Below are positions 1 through 9,763 of a DNA stretch of 54,298 nt, in pieces; the first letter of the stretch is position 1, and each line of letters starts with the position of its first letter. Both the position numbers and the translations under genes were made by a program. Source of the stretch: Farysia itapuensis (taxonomy: Eukaryota; Basidiomycota; Ustilaginomycetes; Ustilaginales; Ustilaginaceae); the NCBI GenBank assembly GCA_023212645.1, contig JALBYC010000044.1:1-54298 (forward strand). Reading direction: 5' to 3'. The notes below the pieces were generated by a model. It had not been told where the DNA came from. It did not search any database and was given only the letters and a program-made list of their open reading frames with translations.

Positions 1-3000
1 CGAATCTGCGAAACGCGATTGCTCCGCCATCAGGGCTTAGCGCGGCAAGCGGAGGTCATGAGCAATAACTTATGACCGTCGAGCATCTTGTCCTGGCAAC
101 AGAAGAGAGAATCATAAGGCCGTCTTGGTGCAAAAAGTCAAAAGGTGCCTGCGGGTATACTGGGCCGGGCCTGGCAAAGCTGGCGGTGCTGCAGGCTGTC
201 TGAAACTCGGTTTATGAGCCCTCAGAGTGTGTCTGAACAGCGTCGAGAGCCAGCGTTGCGAGCCAGCGTCGAGAGCGGGCATATTCGCTCTTGTATGCAC
301 CAAGCCAAGCAGATGACTGGCAGCCTAGCCAAGCTGACGGTTCTGCAAGCTGTCTGAAACTCGTTTTCCGAGCCTTCAGAGCGTGCCCGAACAGCGTCGA
401 GAGCTAGCGTCGCGAGCCAGCGTCGAGAGTTGGCATATATACACTGCAAAAGCTTTTAGACTTAGTCTTGTGCAAGCTTCCTGGAATTCATGTGCACCTG
501 TGATTCTGCACGTCCCTGTACGATATGTACGATTCTGTACCCTGTCAATTTGTCAGACTGTTGATCCTGTCCATTCTGCATTCTGACCGCGGGCGTCTGT
601 GGCAAATTGCTGCTCAAACCAGCAGCTGCCACTCGTGAAAGCTTGTGTCTGAAAGGGGTGTATCTGCCGCATCTTAGCCTCTGTCAAACTGACAGTAGAA
701 CGCTGTGTGACTTTGACTTGCAATGCAAGTATGGGGAGGAGAATGCAAAGCCGTAAGCTCGACGTTTCGTGTCTCTGCTCGTCACGGAGTTGGAGTCATG
801 TGTCAACGCTCCAGCAAGATGTACTCACAGGTGTAAATCATACAGCACGATCTTCCAACAATCCTAAGTCCTTGTTGACTGAGTTGAGGCTATATTACTG
901 AGCCTAACAAATATTGACAATACGAGAATGATGAAGTATTACAAGGAAGGAGTGGGCGAGTGAATAGCAATGCATTCAAGTAATTGCAGAGATAGAGCTC
1001 CTATTGGGGGGAGGGAATGCACAGCCCCTTGCAGCCTTCTGACAGGGCGAGCGAGCTTGAGAAGAGGACAGGACAGAGAAGGGTTGTGACTGATCCTACG
1101 GGAAACAATCGCTGTGAGATTAGAAAACCAAGAAACAGTGTCGACCACGTAGGGCTGCTCAAAGGGCGGTGTACGTACACTTTCTGTTGTACCGCAAGGA
1201 GAGGTCGTCATGTAAAAGGAGAGATGCAAGGATATTCCAGAGAGAAAAGTCGAAGGGGATCAAGACTGTGAAGCATCGGGGAAGTGCGGCTTCCAGACGG
1301 TGTCGAGAATTCTACAGTGGGAGAATTGTCAGAGCAGCACCTTGCTAAGCCTCCCACAACACTTCATGAAGGACTTTTGCGTTGCTGTAGTCGCCTGAAA
1401 CATCGGATGACGGCGACTTAGATCGCAAGGCGTCAGTATACAGCTTGTAGCAAAGACCGATTGTTCCGACAAAGTTGCGTAAAAAACGCTAGCAAGCGGA
1501 CGAAGCTGTCGTGAAGAATTTGCGATTGCGCTCGTTTCGACAGCCGATACGTGAGGGTTTGGGATCCAAGTTATACGCTGGGCCAAAAGTCGCAAATTGT
1601 ATTCAAACGCTAGAGATCCTGGAGACCTTTGTCGACCTCTCTTGGCTATGTCGAGTCCTCGTCTGTGGCCTTTCGTGCCCCTTTGCTCAGTAGGATGTGT
1701 CTGTCAGCTTTGGCGTTCCAGCCGCGACATGTTCTGCAATGTGGTAGGGCGACGCCATGTCAGCGAAATGAACTTCCAGCGCAAGAGCGTCCTGGAAGTA
1801 GAGTGCGTCATGCTTGCGAGTAGCTGTCAGAGGAGGAAACGAGACGTGTGATATATAAGTCGCGCTTCCTTTTGGCCCTCAGTCGGAAAGACTGCGTGGT
1901 CTTGACTTCCAGCCATGAAATTAGAGCCCCATGATGACATTATAGCTGATCAAGACGAGGCGTAGCTAGAAATAAGCCTAATTAGTCATAGGCTCAGAGA
2001 AAGATGGCAGATCAACAAACCCTCGCTGACTTCGATCCGTTCAATGGAAGTCGCGCTAATCACATCTGGCGACTGGGTCAGAATCGATGCCTGTGCTGTT
2101 AGTTTTGAGGAGGCTGTGGCCACTGCTATGCGTGGGTCTAATACTGCCTTGCTGGACAGCTACGGAAGGTGATAGGCAGCGGGGAGACAAGATACAAGAA
2201 CTCGGTTATTCCGAGAGGCTTGTCGATAGCTGGATCTCTAAGAGGCTCTGCTGTGCTTGCGAACCAAGAGCGATAGTATTGTAGACTGTCTGACTGGGTG
2301 AGAAGCAATGCATACGCAGAGTTGCGCCACCAATCGGGAGGAGGAACCGTGCTAGCCGTTATTGGGCGAACCCTTTGATGTCGTGTAACCATTTGACAGC
2401 AGAATAACAAGTGTCTCGCTAGCAATGTCGGGTATGCGAGTGCCATGCTCAGCAAAGTGAATGGAATGCTTTGCTAATGCTGCTTTACAACTCAAAGGTA
2501 GCTTGTTGATAGCTCCAAGAAGAATAATGGGCTGACAGTGAGCATAAACCTGGACCGATTGCTTTAGCCTTCGAAGGCACTCTAACGACCGCATACCACA
2601 AGCAAGCCCAGGTGTTCCTGCGAAAAACCGAAGTCTTCTATGATTTGAGCTGCGCTGTCCAAGAGGTCCATGACCTGATGACCGGATAGTACCTTGTGTT
2701 ACTGGTGGAGGAAGGTGTCCATCGTCATCGTAGCCACTTCGATGGTTGTTTTCGGGATCATGGATTGACTGTCTCCTGTTCTGGAGTGTCCGATAGTCAC
2801 GCATAGAGCAGGCTCCCTCGAAGAAAAGCAATGATCTTTCGAACGTCTTTGCCTTCGGAGACACAAGGCTGGCTTGTTTGCATCCTTTCAGCGCTGCGAC
2901 ATGTTGAAGGCGGTCTAGCATTGCTAGGCAGATGGTGTAAAGTCTTATCAAGACAAGCATAGGCAGCGTTGTTCCAAGAAGAGGCGGGTGAGGTGTAGGG

Positions 3001-4449
3001 TTCCGGTGGACGATCTTTTCCGGCTTGTGACACGAGTCTATACGAGTATTCGCAGCTTCAGAGGCAGCAGATAGAAATGCTCTGGAGAAACGTGACATGA
3101 CAGACAGTGTAGCAATGTCTGAATGTCGCTGAAAGTCTGTAGACAAAGGCGTGGCCGGGTAATTGGGGTCGATCGTACGTGGAAGCGCCTTTGTCTGCAG
3201 AGTCTCGTGTGCGTTTATAGAGGCTATAGAGGAGACTGTGCAGGCAGTCCGACTACGACGTGTCGTTGGCAGAAAGACCTGCGCCAGCTGCAGGGGCCGA
3301 TTACAGCCTTGGTGGCGGTGACGGATCACATAGAAGCGAAGAATTAGGTTGACTCCTGAAGTAGACTTGCGAGGACGAGGGCTGAGCTATAGATCTGTCA
3401 CATGTCGAATAGGGTTGAACTGGACAACACTTGAAGTAAGTCTTGGCTCGGTGCTTCTCGACAGACTGGACCAAGTAATTCCTCTTTGCAAGTTGAATGG
3501 ATGAAAGCGTTGTGCAAAAGATCTTGGTGACCAGAGAGGTCGGAACGATAAGGGTGTAAGAGGAAAGGTTTTTCGCAAAGGCGTTTTCTTCCATCGACCG
3601 GTAGAGCGTCGCCTTTGTTAAACACTGTTTGTTGAAGTAAGTTCTGGTCAGAGGAGCTCACGCGATAGGCCGCATCCTGACGGTCCGCTTGTCGATCCGT
3701 GCTTCCAGGGCTCGAACTTTAGAAGATCGGAGCTTAACGCCGAGTCGGAGACCTTAAAGAGAGCGCTACGAGCACGGGATCTTGTTATTCGCATGTGCTG
3801 AGGAGTCTAGCAGCAGTCAGTTACCGCAGGCGCCCCGAGTGATATCAAAGGTGTCACTCATCAAATATTGTCCTGCCTCGCATTGACGGTTAGGCTTGCG
3901 ACTAGCGAAGTCAGGTCAGATGGCGCTATTGTCTTGAACGATGATATACTCGTGTCCCTTGACACTCAGAACCGTCTAGCTGCTCGATCGCTGAGCTTGA
4001 TGCATACAAGGAAAACTCAAATATGTTTGAGTGAGCTGGCCAGCTTGTCCTCCAGAGTTCGTTGCTGGGTCAGCGGCTGCTTGTCGGCCAGCTTTTATTG
4101 GTGTACAGCGGTCAGATAACTGTAAAATTGTCCTTGGACACATGTGCAGAATGTAGCAGCATACTCACGCATGTGATGCGAACAGCTAGCGGGCGCGCGC
4201 CATACTTGACAGGTGAACATCGGTGCTCCGTTGTCACCTCGGTGGGCAATGTGAACGGAGAAAAAAGGCAAGTTCCTATTCTAATTGCGGCTGACTTTAG
4301 GGTGTGTGTCTCTCTGTGCGTGCTGGTAGCATCTGAGACGCAGCTCAAAGGTGGCTCAGTTAAGCTTTACACCCAACGCTGAGCCAAAGAAGGTCCTGGC
4401 TACTGGCAGCATGGCTGCTGTGGCCAACCTGAAGGTCTAACATACAGTA
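1..4449. other. Gene-poor, repeat-derived left flank
   Basis: About 4.4 kb in which I find no supportable gene. Reading frames on both strands are short, start mostly at non-ATG codons and show no domain I recognise. The longest, on the minus strand at 2352-3329, opens only at GTG and has no recognisable motif. The texture differs from the gene-dense remainder: no Ser/Ala-rich coding bias, many stop codons in all frames, and scattered near-duplicated words. The left end holds an explicit duplication (168-438). A TATA-like stretch lies near 1849 and a 32-codon ATG frame at 2004-2102. I read this as decayed mobile-element or subtelomeric-type DNA, but no terminal repeat or transposase was identified. 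Confidence 0.5.
168..438. repeat. Two-copy tandem repeat, 154-bp period
   Basis: Positions 168-284 and 322-438 align without gaps at an offset of 154. About 16 of 117 positions differ, and 11 of these are transitions. Each copy carries the short word AGCGTCGAGAG twice, so there is a nested sub-repeat. No coding frame is shared between the copies. The 37-bp spacer between the aligned blocks may be the diverged remainder of the unit. Confidence 0.8.
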
Positions 4450-4457
4450 TCACGTGA
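4450..4457. promoter_or_regulatory. Palindromic TCACGTGA E-box upstream of the J-protein gene
   Basis: The perfect palindrome TCACGTGA lies 94 bp upstream of the chosen ATG at 4552. CACGTG cores are bound by bHLH factors such as Cbf1 and Pho4-type proteins in fungi. Function here is inferred from sequence and position only. Confidence 0.4.
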
Positions 4458-4551
4458 TTTGCCTCGAAACACCTTCGTGCTTTCTCAAAGACGCGGCTGG
4501 AGATACTCCACACAAACATCCCAACTTTGCAAGGGGGATGACGATAGCGAG

Positions 4552-5958
4552 ATGAAGGTCGACGTACTGCAGTTCACGTCGCTATTGACGTGGTGGTGGC
4601 TGCCGTCGCTTGGATCACGGGTGCTGCTTGGCTTTTGCTATTCGGCTGGGATCCTGACCAAGCCGCCTGCCGAAGCGTACCGGCGTCGAAACAACCACCT
4701 CCAGCTCTCACGCACGGTTGTCATCATCGCCACCCTCGTGTTTCAATTACTGTCGTCCATCTCTGCGCAGCCGCCGAACTACTATCAACTACTGGCGCTA
4801 CCCTTGGATGTTGACGCTGAGGGAGTCAAGCGTTCTTTTCGCGCACTGGCGCGACGATATCATCCCGACAAAGCAGGCTCGCAAGGCGAAGAGTTCTTTA
4901 TTGTCCTTCGTCGAGCGCACGATGCACTTTCCGACCCGGTCAAGCGGTTTGCATACGATCGCTTCGGGCCACAAATCACAGACTGGAAGGAGTGCGAGAC
5001 GCCACGCGACTTTATGCGCAAAGGCCTGACAGGTCTGGTTGCGTTCTATACAATCAATCCGGCCATGTATGCTATCTTTGGTTACCTGAACTCGCGTTCG
5101 GATGGGATTTCGTTCTGGCGCTTGGCCAGCCTATTTGCACTGCTCAGTATGGAGCTGACGATACTTATCTCTCCCGACTACCCGGTCTGGCTTGCGATCT
5201 TGATGCCCAACACCACGATTCACGACTTGTTGACGCTTGCACACTCGCTGTTTCTCAACTTTTTCTTTGCGTCGCTGCAGCTCAGTGCTGCGCTGGACGT
5301 GCTAGAGTACGGAGAAGAGTCTGGTCCAGCACGCGATGCGAAAGCAAAGACAGAGACGATCAAGCGCAATATGGACATTGTGCGTCTCAAGTCGCAGTCG
5401 ATAGATAAGGCTGCCGAAGTGATTACGCAGAGCTTTATGCATTCGCTCGCGGCTGAGATGCGACCGTTTCGAAGCATAAGCCCGCCAGAGGAGGGTCGAG
5501 GACAACGAAGCAAATCACCCGAGGAAGAACGCATCTTTGATCATATCCACGACGTATTGCTCACCCGTGGTGTACTGCATCGACAACCTCAGCTGGCCCA
5601 ATTGGCAGCGGAGAGCATACAAGCCCCCTTACCGACGCGACAAGAAGTAGAAGACAAAAGTGCGGGGACCGAAGAACGAGATGTGGAAGAGGCACAAGTG
5701 ACAGACAGCTCGACAGCGACGGCAGATGACAAGCAAACGCCGGACGATTCCAGCAATTTAGATGCGGCGAGCGAGACGTCGATCTGCACGCCAGATCGAT
5801 GGGTCGAGGTGAGAGAAGAAGAGAAGGATGGTGCAGAGGGTCCAGACAATCACGAGGGCCACGAGGGCGAGAATGGTTCTGGACCACAGGATGTTCAAGT
5901 CTTGTCTCGCCCACGCACACGCTCGATTACAGCTAGTCCCACCAAAGCGTCAAATTAA
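4552..5958 (+). CDS. Multi-pass membrane J-domain (DnaJ/Hsp40) protein
   Basis: 468 residues. A J domain at about residues 76-140 carries the HPD tripeptide (104-106) that stimulates Hsp70 ATPase, so the protein is a J-protein co-chaperone. The J domain is flanked by hydrophobic segments: about 10-34 and 53-72 before it, and about 158-179, 188-206 and 211-250 after it. This places it in a membrane, most likely the ER, where it would recruit Hsp70 locally. The C-terminal 200 residues are acidic, Ser/Thr/Glu-rich and probably disordered. No Gly/Phe region or zinc finger is seen, so it is class III. The frame extends upstream to 4459 only through a TTG; ATG at 4552 gives a start just before the first hydrophobic segment. 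Its client or pathway cannot be deduced. Confidence 0.85.
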   Translation: MKVDVLQFTSLLTWWWLPSLGSRVLLGFCYSAGILTKPPAEAYRRRNNHLQLSRTVVIIATLVFQLLSSISAQPPNYYQLLALPLDVDAEGVKRSFRALARRYHPDKAGSQGEEFFIVLRRAHDALSDPVKRFAYDRFGPQITDWKECETPRDFMRKGLTGLVAFYTINPAMYAIFGYLNSRSDGISFWRLASLFALLSMELTILISPDYPVWLAILMPNTTIHDLLTLAHSLFLNFFFASLQLSAALDVLEYGEESGPARDAKAKTETIKRNMDIVRLKSQSIDKAAEVITQSFMHSLAAEMRPFRSISPPEEGRGQRSKSPEEERIFDHIHDVLLTRGVLHRQPQLAQLAAESIQAPLPTRQEVEDKSAGTEERDVEEAQVTDSSTATADDKQTPDDSSNLDAASETSICTPDRWVEVREEEKDGAEGPDNHEGHEGENGSGPQDVQVLSRPRTRSITASPTKASN

Positions 5959-6716
5959 AACCTACATGGCGTGTCCATCGATTTGATGTGTGGCTTGGAT
6001 GAGAAGCTCTATTATGGCCTGTCGATCCTTGTTGCCAAGCGGAAGCATGTCTCTGTTATCCCTGACTCGCGTGTCGAAGCGGAGTGCCAATGGGCGTTGG
6101 GGGAATAATGACAACAAGAAAGAAAAATGAAATTCTATTTTCCATCTGGGGCCTGCATGCAGCCAAACCCCGAAAAGTAGGAGAGTAAGCGACAGCAGAG
6201 CGTGCCTGACAGCAGACACTCATGACTGCGATTTCTTCCTTTTTCGCGGCTTTGTATTCACGTGCCGCCCAATTACTCTCTTCATTTCCAACTCCCTCGC
6301 CGAGCGCGGCATATACACGCCACCCCTTGTTTCCCCCTTCCCTTTGGCATCAGCGGTCGTTGTGTGTGATGTATGGACTGGCACTTGTGCTACATGCTGA
6401 GAGTATATGTGCAAGAGAGATCGGTTTGTGCGTGCGCGCGCGCGCACTTGGCTTTCGCTTAGTGGCACACGGGACGCCCAAAAATGGCGGGCGGCTGTCG
6501 CTTAGCCGAGAGGGCAAATTGTAATGGTTCGAATACAAACTGGCTAAGACAGTGTCATCGCGCTGCATTTATCCGAAAACAATCCACGCTTTGGCTCACG
6601 TTCGGTCAGGATTTCATTTCCACCACCACCACCATATACCACCAACGAGAGCCTGAGAGAGAGCTTTCCGTAGGCCTCGGATCACGCACATACGTTGTCG
6701 TCTCCTCAACACCACA
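5959..6716. other. Long upstream region of the GPCR gene
   Basis: A 758-bp spacer between two + strand genes. It contains an alternating purine-pyrimidine tract (6427-6447), a CACGTG core near 6259, and CCA-trinucleotide and pyrimidine-rich runs close to the GPCR start. A 100-codon ATG frame (6222-6524) has no recognisable domain and I do not call it a gene. No tRNA or other RNA gene was found. Confidence 0.5.
6427..6447. repeat. Alternating purine-pyrimidine (TG/CG) tract
   Basis: 21 consecutive alternating pyrimidine-purine bases, mostly CG with flanking TG/CA steps, about 270 bp upstream of the GPCR start. Such tracts can adopt left-handed Z-DNA under negative supercoiling. Any regulatory role is inference. 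Confidence 0.7.
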
Positions 6717-8678
6717 ATGGCGGCGAGGAGCGACATCGCCCTGGAGGCGCTTCAGGCCTACTTTGACGACCCGTCCGTCAGATCCATAGCTTCATCCAAC
6801 ACCTCCGATCCCAACGTCACCTTTCATCATGAAAGCGTCGGCAGCACAGGCAACAAGGTTGACATGATTATCTGCTGCTTTTCCTTTGCCGGCTGTCTGG
6901 CCATCATATTCCCCTACGTCTTTCAGAGACGCAGTCGAAAGCTACGCCATTCCTTGATCTTGGGTCTGGCCACCAGTGACCTTGTGACGACCATCGTCAT
7001 CATCATCACCACTTCCCTCTTGCTTGCCAACGTCAACTTGGTCCAAAATGGCGGTGCTTGCACCTTTCTCGGCTACGTCCTCTCCACATCCATCTTCACG
7101 CAGCACTTGTGGAACTTGGCCATTGCCGTGGTCACCTACTTGATCTTGGTCCACCCACTTTCTTCGTACACACTCGCCGTCGAAAAGCATCTCGGTTGGT
7201 TTGCACCCCTCTTCTGGGTGGCTGCCTTTTCCGTCGATGCTGTTGCGTTCAGCGTCGGTGGATTTGGGTTTCGAGGTGGCTACTGCAGTTTCAGCACCAA
7301 CTTTTACTTTTCCTCCATCTTCCAGTTCGTGCCACGCGCCATCGTGTTTGTCGTCATCCTTCTCCTCTACACGCATCTCTTCTTCTTTCTTCGACGCACA
7401 AATCTTTTCAAGAAAATCGGCAGCTCTTCTCGCGGCAGTCGCGCCAAGGCCGCCTCCAACCAGCAGCACGACTCCATCCGGGCAGAGCCCAAGCAGGATC
7501 TCGCATCAGCTGTTCCCGAGGTCTCTGAGCGTTCCTCCACCGCTGATCACACATCTGCCAACAGCGAGACGAGCAAACAGACGTTCAAGACCCGCATGTT
7601 CCCTGTCTTGCACAAGAACGATCCCTCTGCCGTTGCACACGACACGCCGCGCCGCCGATCCTCTTCCTTTGCGGAAAAGGAGGAAGGCATTGAGCTTGCG
7701 CCTCTCACTCCACCTGCACTCAATCACACCGCCTCGCTTGCGCAAGCCAGATCCAATTCGACCTTGACGCAAGATCCCAACTCGCCACTCATCGATCGTC
7801 GATCTCTCGAAGACACGGATACCGACGAGGACTCCATATTGCAAATAGAGACACCGCGACCGATGAAGCCGCGCAAAGATTTGGCGGATTTCAGCCTCTT
7901 GACGCCAGCGGTGGAACACTTGAAACACAACACAGCGCCACGCAACGGTGCTGGCCTTTTGGATGCGCTCGCCATGGGCGACGACGATGTGGCCAAGTTG
8001 CGAGGCGGTCCGACTGGCAGAAGAGGAAGTGCGGTGCAAATCATGCCTGGCGAGGTAGTGGTCGAGATGCCTACCAAGGAAGAGTTTGATCAGGCCGTCG
8101 GTGGCGATGATTGGAACTGGGGTATGGACGTTGGCGGTGGCAAAGGATCGAGAGGCACAAAGGGTCGAAACCACGTGACGGCGAGTAACGGTCTGACCAC
8201 CGGCACGAGTAGCACAAGCTCTGACGACGAGAATGGAGTCGACTCGATCGGAAGCACGTTGAATCGACAAGCTTCGCTACTGCTCTTGCTCTATCCAGCG
8301 GCGTACTGCCTGCTCTTCTCCATCTCAATGGCGCGGCTGATTGTGGACATGGTGAACCCAACCGCGTCGGTGCGCAACTCGCACGATGCTCTGCATTCCC
8401 TTTCCCGCTGGCTCATTTTTGCACAGGGCGCCATTGACGCCATTATCTTCCAGCTGGTCGAGCGACAATTCCGCCAGCGTATGAAGAAACGCCGTCGTCG
8501 GGCGATGGGCGAGAATGTAGCCGACTCGGTCTCGATCAAGTTGGGACGAGCTACGGTCGAGCACATTCGCAAAGGTTGGGCATCCGTTCACCCACGGCAT
8601 CGCAGTCAGGGCGGCGCCATGACGCCCGAAGAGCACGACCAACGCCGCAATCAATCTCAGTCCTTACCACACGCCTAA
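6717..8678 (+). CDS. Git3/cAMP-receptor-like G protein-coupled receptor
   Basis: 653 residues with seven predicted helices: TM1 49-69, TM2 78-104, TM3 114-145, TM4 159-181, TM5 199-226, TM6 about 519-546 and TM7 about 562-582. Between TM5 and TM6 lies a hydrophilic third intracellular loop of about 290 residues rich in Ser, Arg and Asp. This layout matches yeast Gpr1 and fission-yeast Git3, which couple nutrient sensing to Galpha and cAMP signalling. Cys114 at TM3 and Cys190 in the second extracellular loop could form the usual disulfide. TM6 has the LYP motif common in this family. The tail after TM7 starts with a strongly basic cluster and is short. It is not a Ste3-type pheromone receptor, which lacks such a loop. 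The ligand is unknown. The ATG at 6717 follows a pyrimidine/CCA-rich leader. Confidence 0.8.
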   Translation: MAARSDIALEALQAYFDDPSVRSIASSNTSDPNVTFHHESVGSTGNKVDMIICCFSFAGCLAIIFPYVFQRRSRKLRHSLILGLATSDLVTTIVIIITTSLLLANVNLVQNGGACTFLGYVLSTSIFTQHLWNLAIAVVTYLILVHPLSSYTLAVEKHLGWFAPLFWVAAFSVDAVAFSVGGFGFRGGYCSFSTNFYFSSIFQFVPRAIVFVVILLLYTHLFFFLRRTNLFKKIGSSSRGSRAKAASNQQHDSIRAEPKQDLASAVPEVSERSSTADHTSANSETSKQTFKTRMFPVLHKNDPSAVAHDTPRRRSSSFAEKEEGIELAPLTPPALNHTASLAQARSNSTLTQDPNSPLIDRRSLEDTDTDEDSILQIETPRPMKPRKDLADFSLLTPAVEHLKHNTAPRNGAGLLDALAMGDDDVAKLRGGPTGRRGSAVQIMPGEVVVEMPTKEEFDQAVGGDDWNWGMDVGGGKGSRGTKGRNHVTASNGLTTGTSSTSSDDENGVDSIGSTLNRQASLLLLLYPAAYCLLFSISMARLIVDMVNPTASVRNSHDALHSLSRWLIFAQGAIDAIIFQLVERQFRQRMKKRRRRAMGENVADSVSIKLGRATVEHIRKGWASVHPRHRSQGGAMTPEEHDQRRNQSQSLPHA

Positions 8679-8854
8679 AACTCCGGACCCCGCCTTTTTC
8701 CACCACATACCTGGGATCTCTAGTCTTTGTTTTAGCACTGTTGTTTTTTTGTACTTGTAACACGTATCGCTCTTTACCCGCATATTTCACGCGATCTTTA
8801 CCCTCTCAGGAGTGTTTCGTTATGGCGGTGGGGGAGAAAGTGTCTCGAGTTTCG

Positions 8855-9619
8855 TTAAAAGTGTTTGAGTTTCGTGGGACGGTTGTCGGGTGCGAAGAAG
8901 CCGAGGAGGCCTACGGAGCCAAAGATGAGGAGGTAGGAGCCAAGGGAACCGGCTAGGGCGCCTGTCCAGCCTATGGTGCGTATGTTGAGGGCAGCCCAGG
9001 CTTCGGCGCGGGAGGTGAGGTTGGTGAGGTAGGTTCGGAAGGCGGTGGATTGGGCGGGGGTGAGGGTGAGACGGGATACGATGGAGTCGATGGTGGTGCT
9101 GCCTGCGTAGGCGGCCGGGGTAGGGGTGGTGGAGAGGCCGATGTGTTTGGCTGCTTGACTAATACGTGTTGCCAGCGAGAGCGGAGGAGGAGGAGGTGCA
9201 CCAATGGGCGATAGCGTGACGAGTAACGCAGTCCATCCAATGACAATACACGCTGTCAGTGCCGGAATAGCCCATGCCAGGTGGGGGTCGTTGGTCCAGT
9301 CTGTATACCCAGGTTGATGCCCACGCGCTGGTAACAGAATCACGTAGGCAAACAACCCCACCGTGGCAAGCAAAAATGCCAGAGCAACACCACCAATCCC
9401 CCCCTCCCACGTCGACACCACGCCCAACGACAACGAGTCACCCACATGACTCACCACCTGGAAATACCACACCAACCCGCCGCCCAACACGACATACTTG
9501 AGCTGCTTGCGCAAATTCACCAACGACTTGGAGTTGGGCGTCGTCGTCTCCACCACCGTCGTCGTCGAATTGGTCGAAGAGGTACTGGACAGTGCGGGTG
9601 AATTCGGTATCGTCGTCAT
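8855..9619 (-). CDS. Four-helix membrane protein of unknown function
   Basis: 254 residues from ATG at 9619; the frame continues upstream to 9754 only via a TTG. A Ser/Thr-rich N-terminus (1-35) precedes hydrophobic segments at about 39-57, 71-97, 116-137 and 217-243. Between the third and fourth lies a soluble segment of about 75 residues with a run of prolines. No catalytic or transport motif was recognised. The gene is convergent with the GPCR gene (176 bp apart), and its start is 144 bp from the stop of the next minus-strand gene. The codon texture and uninterrupted helices support a real gene; its function is unknown. Confidence 0.65.
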   Translation of the reverse strand: MTTIPNSPALSSTSSTNSTTTVVETTTPNSKSLVNLRKQLKYVVLGGGLVWYFQVVSHVGDSLSLGVVSTWEGGIGGVALAFLLATVGLFAYVILLPARGHQPGYTDWTNDPHLAWAIPALTACIVIGWTALLVTLSPIGAPPPPPLSLATRISQAAKHIGLSTTPTPAAYAGSTTIDSIVSRLTLTPAQSTAFRTYLTNLTSRAEAWAALNIRTIGWTGALAGSLGSYLLIFGSVGLLGFFAPDNRPTKLKHF

Positions 9620-9763
9620 TTCCCCCACAGCGCGAAAAAAAGATGGTGTCACAAACCAACAACGACGTCTCAACTCAAATCCAGCCCCAAGAGAAAAATC
9701 ACCCAAGTTTCGGTCTCGTACGAAAATAATATCATGGCCAGGGGAGGGGGGCAATGCTTGTTA

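Noticed and set aside
2352..3329. 325-codon minus-strand open frame in the gene-poor flank
   Set aside because: It begins at GTG rather than ATG, shows no domain or compositional coding signal, and lies in degenerate DNA.
6222..6524. 100-codon ATG frame in the GPCR upstream region
   Set aside because: It runs through the CG/TG simple tract, has no recognisable domain, and is most likely leader or promoter sequence.
6524..6535. GGTTCGAATAC, resembling a tRNA B-box
   Set aside because: No matching A-box at the correct distance and the flanks do not form a T-arm or acceptor stem.
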